Source of the DNA: Actinomycetes bacterium
GTDB taxonomy: Bacteria > Actinomycetota > Actinomycetes > Actinomycetales > Cellulomonadaceae
Length of the DNA stretch: 10,070 nucleotides
Reading direction: 5' to 3'
Assembly: GCA_023418375.1 (NCBI GenBank)
Contig: JAEZZV010000056.1
Location: forward strand, 1 to 10,070
Position numbers and translations under genes: made by a program. This document shows positions 7,231-10,070 of this stretch, piece after piece. The notes under the pieces were generated by a model. That model searched no databases. It worked only from the letters and a program-made list of their open reading frames with translations, and was not told where the DNA came from. Positions within the stretch are counted from its first letter, which is position 1. Every line of letters starts with the position of its first letter.

Positions 7231-7467
7231 GTGGACGACGCCCTGTGGACGACCTGGCCGCTCGGGGTGCGCGTCGTCGTCCGCCGGCGGCTGCCGGACG
7301 GCATGTTCGGCGACGTCCTCGGCGACCTGCTCGAGACCGGACCCGACGGCGTCCTAGTCCGCACGCGCACGGGCGAGGTGCGCGTGACGGCGCCCGAGAT
7401 CGCCATCGGCAAGATCGTCCCGCCCGCGCGACCGCGTCGGACCCGCCCCGCGCCCGACGCCGACTGA
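7231..7467 (+). CDS. Stand-alone SH3-like small protein, function unknown
   Basis: A 78-residue protein starting at GTG with a strong ribosome binding site. It has no signal peptide or membrane helix. The pattern is that of a small beta barrel: LGVRVVVRRRLP (11-22), a middle strand around MFGDVLGDLLET, VLVRTRTGEVRVTAPEIAIGKIVPPAR. This resembles what I recall of the N-terminal SH3-like domain of actinobacterial GNAT acetyltransferases of the Rv0428c type, where the same strand order ends in an IVAAKxVPP-like motif. Here nothing follows: a stop comes at 7465-7467 and no acetyltransferase domain is found in the 41-bp gap or beyond. The C-terminal tail (PRRTRPAPDAD) is short and basic. It is transcribed divergently from fdxA. 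A label as acetyltransferase, if given by transfer, would be wrong because the catalytic domain is absent. Gene quite sure, fold assignment moderate, function unknown. Confidence 0.75.
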   Translation: MDDALWTTWPLGVRVVVRRRLPDGMFGDVLGDLLETGPDGVLVRTRTGEVRVTAPEIAIGKIVPPARPRRTRPAPDAD

Positions 7468-7494
7468 GCGCGGGCGTCGCGCGCGGGCTCGTGA

Positions 7495-7525
7495 CCCCCG
7501 CCCGGCCGTCAGCGGGCGGGCGGGG
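7495..7525. terminator. Bidirectional GC hairpin spanning the VanW gene stop codon
   Basis: CCCGCCCG (7497-7504) pairs with CGGGCGGG (7513-7520) around an 8-nt loop; an alternative 9-bp stem uses 7496-7504 and 7517-7525. The loop of the first form contains the stop codon of the minus-strand VanW gene (7509-7511). It lies between the ends of two convergent genes and can act on either strand. No T tract follows. Confidence 0.5.
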
Positions 7526-10070
7526 CCCCGCAGACGATCTCGTTCTGGGGCTTGTAGCGCACCGTCCACGACTCGAAGTCCTGCTGGACGCCCTCCAGGA
7601 GGACCGTCCGCGTCACGGTGACGGTGAAGCCCGGGTTGCCCGCCGCCTGCGCCTCGCACGTCGGCGACTGCGAGTAGACGATGGTCGGCTGGACGACGTT
7701 CGAACGTCCGCTGGTCGTCGTCTCGACGGTGAAGTACGGCGAGCTCCACACGCGCACGTAGACGCGCCCGTCCGCAACCCACGACTGCAGCAGCGCGCCG
7801 TACGGCGTGTTGTTGCGCCAGCGCATGTTGATCTGCGGCGTGAACAACGTCGCCTCGCGCCCCTCCGGGTACCGGCGGAACCACTCGCTGTGCGGCTGGT
7901 GCTCGAGCAGCTCGAACCCGGCGAAGAAGGCGGCGTTGTACGTGGTCGTCGACATCTGCGAGAGCCCGCCGCCCCAGGCGTCGGTGTGCTCGCCGCTGAC
8001 GATCGCGCCGGCCTGCACGTAGCCGTGCGCTGCGTCGAGCGGGCCGAGGACCTCCGCGAGGTTGAACTCCTCGCCCGGCCGGACGAGCAGCCCGTTGATC
8101 TTCGAGGCGCCGTTGGCGATGTTCTGGGTGCGCCGGGGCTCACTGGTCAGCGGCGTGCTGAACTCGCTGACGATCTGCGTGACCCCCAGGGCCTCCATCT
8201 CGGCCACCGACTCGTCCGGGTCGGACTCCACGAGCCCGACGCTCGCCGTGCGGTCGCCGTCGGCGGTCGCGGCCTCGGCGACGGCCGCCGCGAGGGCGTC
8301 GGGGTCCAGCGCGGTGCCGGGGGCACCGGGCACGATGACGGGCCCGTTCGCGTCGAACGTGAAGGAGGGCTCCTCCGCCGACGTGAGGAGGTTCGTCGTG
8401 CGGGCCACGACGGCGTCGGCCAGGACCGGGCCGTTCATGACGAGCGCGAGCTCGCCGTCCTGCGGCACGAACGACGCAGCCGACGTGAGCACGTCCACGG
8501 GCAGCTCCGCGACCTGCCCGCCCGCCTCCACGCGGACGGGCGCGGACCGCAGCGGCTCCACGACCTGGGCGAGGGCCTCCTGGACGTCGGCGTCGTCGAC
8601 GTCGGGCGGGTCCACCTCGGTGGGCAGCTCGATGGGCCGGGCCTGGGTGAGCCACGACGTCGCCAGCAGCTCGACCGCCGCGGGCACGTCGAGCGTGACG
8701 CCCTCGGTGGCGGCGGCCGGCTGCGGGGCGCCGTCGACGAACTGGATGCCACCGTCGACGGGCGGCACCGAGAGCGACGCGACGACGTCGTCGAGGGCGT
8801 CGGCGAGGGCCTCCCGGTCGACGTCGAGCACCGGCTCGACGGGGCCGGCGCCGAAGAGCTGCGCCCAGAGCCGCGAGGGTTCCAGGCCGAAGCCGGTCGT
8901 CGACTCGACGGTGGCCGTGGCGTCGAACGCGAGCCCGGCCACCAGCGGGTCGAGCGTGGTGCGCAGGTCGCCCGCCGCAACCTCGAGGGGCTCGGTCGTG
9001 GCCGCCTGCAGCTCGGTGTCCAGGGTCGCGACCGCCGCCTCGGCGGACATGCCGCCGATGTCGACGCCCGCGACGCTCGTGCCGGGCGGGACGCGCTCGG
9101 ACCACAGCCAGAGGGCACCGACGTAGGCGCCCGCGAGCAGGACGAGCACCACCGCGCCCACGGCGAGCGCAACCAGCCTCCGCCGACGACGCGGCGGCTT
9201 CGCGGCCGTGGGATGACGTCGACCAGCGGCATCGTCCCGGTGGAAGCGGTCGTCGCGACCGGCAGCGACGACGGCGGGCGGCTCGACGACAGTGGGGGGC
9301 CTGGGCGGCAGCGGCGGCAGGACGGCCGTCCTCGCGCCGGCCGGCTCAGGCTCCGGCAGGGGCGTCGGGTCCGGAACGGGCTCGGGGTCGCGCTCGGGCT
9401 CGGGCTCGGGGCCGCGCTCGGGCTCGGGGCCGGGCGGTGGTGGCGGCGGGAGGAGGACGCGGGTGACCTCCGCGTCCGCCGGCGCCTCGACGTGAGCTGG
9501 CGCCTCCTCGACGGTCTCCTCGACGGTCTCCTCGTCAGCGGCCCAGTGCCGCTGACGGTCCGCGAAGGCGGCGCGGTCCGCGACCCAGGCGAGATCGGCG
9601 TCGCCCTGCGCGCCGTCCTGCTCGGGCTCCTGAGCCTCGGCCTGGTCGGGCTCGTCGAGGGTCGCCGGCTCCTCGGAGGTCGCCGGCTCGTCGGGGACTG
9701 CCTCGTCGAGGACTGCGTCGTCGGGGACTGCCTCGTCGGCAGGCTCCTGGTCCTCGGATGCCTCGGCTACCGACCGCTCCACCGGCACATCGGCCACCGC
9801 GTCGTCGATCGGCACCCCGGCGGGCTCGTCGCCGCCGGGCTCGTCGCCGGCGGGCTCGTCGCCGGCGGGCTCCTCGTCGAGCAGCTCGTCGGCAGGCTCA
9901 TCGCCGGCGGCCACGGCGTCGGCCGCGTCGCCGTCCGCCACGTCGCCTTCGGCCACATCACCGTCGGCCACATCCTCGTCGGCCACATCGTCGGTCGGCT
10001 CGTCGCCAGCGGCAGCGTCGTCGTCAGCTGCCTCGTCGTCAGCGCCGTCGTCCTCGGACCCGTCCGGGCC
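7509..10070 (-). CDS. VanW-family (YoaR-like) membrane protein with long acidic N terminus, 5' end outside window
   Basis: The frame is open from the stop at 7509 to the window edge (853 residues visible), so the true start is unknown; GTG 9986 is merely the first start-like codon inside and is used for numbering. Residues 1-240 are acidic, Ala/Asp/Glu/Pro-rich, disordered and partly repetitive. A basic stretch (256-270, ending in five arginines) precedes one transmembrane helix (271-295), so the acidic part should be cytoplasmic. Outside follow two segments like the putative peptidoglycan-binding domain of YoaR proteins (about 305-420 and 425-590), then the VanW domain (605-735): TQNIANGASKINGLLVRPGE (620-639), AGAIVSGEHTDAWGGGLSQM (659-678), STTTYNAAFFAG (679-690). 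A C-terminal domain has two cysteines (777, 819). VanW occurs in some vancomycin-resistance clusters, but its function is unknown and most actinobacterial copies have no link to resistance; a cell-wall role is inferred. No van ligase genes are nearby. Confidence 0.92.
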   Translation of the reverse strand, partial: GPDGSEDDGADDEAADDDAAAGDEPTDDVADEDVADGDVAEGDVADGDAADAVAAGDEPADELLDEEPAGDEPAGDEPGGDEPAGVPIDDAVADVPVERSVAEASEDQEPADEAVPDDAVLDEAVPDEPATSEEPATLDEPDQAEAQEPEQDGAQGDADLAWVADRAAFADRQRHWAADEETVEETVEEAPAHVEAPADAEVTRVLLPPPPPPGPEPERGPEPEPERDPEPVPDPTPLPEPEPAGARTAVLPPLPPRPPTVVEPPAVVAAGRDDRFHRDDAAGRRHPTAAKPPRRRRRLVALAVGAVVLVLLAGAYVGALWLWSERVPPGTSVAGVDIGGMSAEAAVATLDTELQAATTEPLEVAAGDLRTTLDPLVAGLAFDATATVESTTGFGLEPSRLWAQLFGAGPVEPVLDVDREALADALDDVVASLSVPPVDGGIQFVDGAPQPAAATEGVTLDVPAAVELLATSWLTQARPIELPTEVDPPDVDDADVQEALAQVVEPLRSAPVRVEAGGQVAELPVDVLTSAASFVPQDGELALVMNGPVLADAVVARTTNLLTSAEEPSFTFDANGPVIVPGAPGTALDPDALAAAVAEAATADGDRTASVGLVESDPDESVAEMEALGVTQIVSEFSTPLTSEPRRTQNIANGASKINGLLVRPGEEFNLAEVLGPLDAAHGYVQAGAIVSGEHTDAWGGGLSQMSTTTYNAAFFAGFELLEHQPHSEWFRRYPEGREATLFTPQINMRWRNNTPYGALLQSWVADGRVYVRVWSSPYFTVETTTSGRSNVVQPTIVYSQSPTCEAQAAGNPGFTVTVTRTVLLEGVQQDFESWTVRYKPQNEIVCGAPPAR
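9504..9535 (-). repeat. 12-bp tandem repeat inside the VanW gene
   Basis: CTCCTCGACGGT occurs at 9504-9515 and 9516-9527, followed by a partial third copy. On the coding strand it gives EETV-EETV-EE. The period is a multiple of three, so copy changes keep the frame. Confidence 0.7.
9661..9737 (-). repeat. Two adjoining in-frame repeats (18 bp and 15 bp) inside the VanW gene
   Basis: An 18-bp unit starting GTCGCCGGCTC lies at 9661-9678 and 9679-9696, coding EEPAT-type units. A 15-bp unit follows at 9693-9707, 9708-9722 and 9723-9737, the first and third copies identical (GGGGACTGCCTCGTC), coding DEAVP/DDAVL/DEAVP. Confidence 0.7.
9821..9870 (-). repeat. 15-bp tandem repeat coding DEPAG units
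   Basis: CGGGCTCGTCGCCGG-type units lie at 9821-9835 (one mismatch), 9836-9850 and 9851-9865, with a decaying fourth. They code the pentapeptide DEPAG/DEPGG on the minus strand, between the VAD repeats and the next acidic stretch. Confidence 0.8.
9918..9992 (-). repeat. 15-bp tandem repeat coding XDVAD units
   Basis: Five consecutive 15-bp units of the form GTCGGCCACATCNNN at 9918-9932, 9933-9947, 9948-9962, 9963-9977 and 9978-9992, with divergence increasing toward the left. The minus strand reads DDVAD, EDVAD, GDVAE, GDVAD, GDAAD. The acidic, Asp/Ala-rich frame continues beyond them to the window edge. Confidence 0.8.

Noticed and set aside
8062..9126. Ser/Thr/Ala-rich 354-residue frame opposite the VanW gene
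   Set aside because: Antisense shadow; Ser-rich composition arises from the Asp/Glu/Ala codons of the sense gene.
9821..9992. CRISPR array
   Set aside because: Units are 15 bp without spacers and code in-frame pentapeptides within one protein.
7509..10070. Vancomycin resistance locus
   Set aside because: VanW alone does not confer resistance; no vanA/B-type ligase, vanH, vanX or vanRS genes are in the window.

Overview
The window is very GC-rich, densely coding DNA from an actinobacterium, most likely a member of Micrococcales close to Cellulomonas. This rests on protein character (actinobacterial-type DapD, DapC next to a seven-iron ferredoxin, a VanW protein with a long acidic tail), strong G/C preference at third codon positions, GTG starts and TANNNT-type -10 elements. 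No species can be named from sequence alone. I see no mobile element, tRNA, rRNA or CRISPR array.

Layout from left to right. Positions 1-841 (minus) hold a LOG-family nucleotide-hydrolase gene cut by the left edge. Positions 894-2000 (minus) hold dapE. A 79-bp divergent promoter region separates it from dapD (2080-3069, plus), which is followed 15 bp later by a membrane-anchored lysozyme-like protein (3085-4095, plus). That gene converges on gltA, citrate synthase (4138-5436, minus). A 237-bp non-coding gap follows, then dapC (5674-6801, minus) and, 8 bp upstream of it, fdxA (6810-7133, minus). A 97-bp divergent promoter region leads to a 78-residue SH3-like small protein (7231-7467, plus), which converges on a large VanW-family envelope protein (7509 to the right edge, minus) whose N terminus lies outside the window.

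The theme is the succinylase route to meso-diaminopimelate and lysine. DapD succinylates tetrahydrodipicolinate, DapC transaminates the product and DapE removes the succinyl group. Two flanking proteins are plausible users of the resulting peptidoglycan at the cell surface: the lysozyme-like protein behind dapD and the VanW/YoaR-like protein. GltA, FdxA and the LOG protein are housekeeping enzymes.

This is mainly conserved core-genome sequence and I do not claim a new defence or mobile system. The points worth a second look are three start regions built like leaderless promoters, a shared -10 between fdxA and the small SH3-like gene, that stand-alone SH3-like protein, the uncharacterised lysozyme-like protein in the dapD operon, and several independent short tandem repeats that build the acidic N terminus of the VanW protein.
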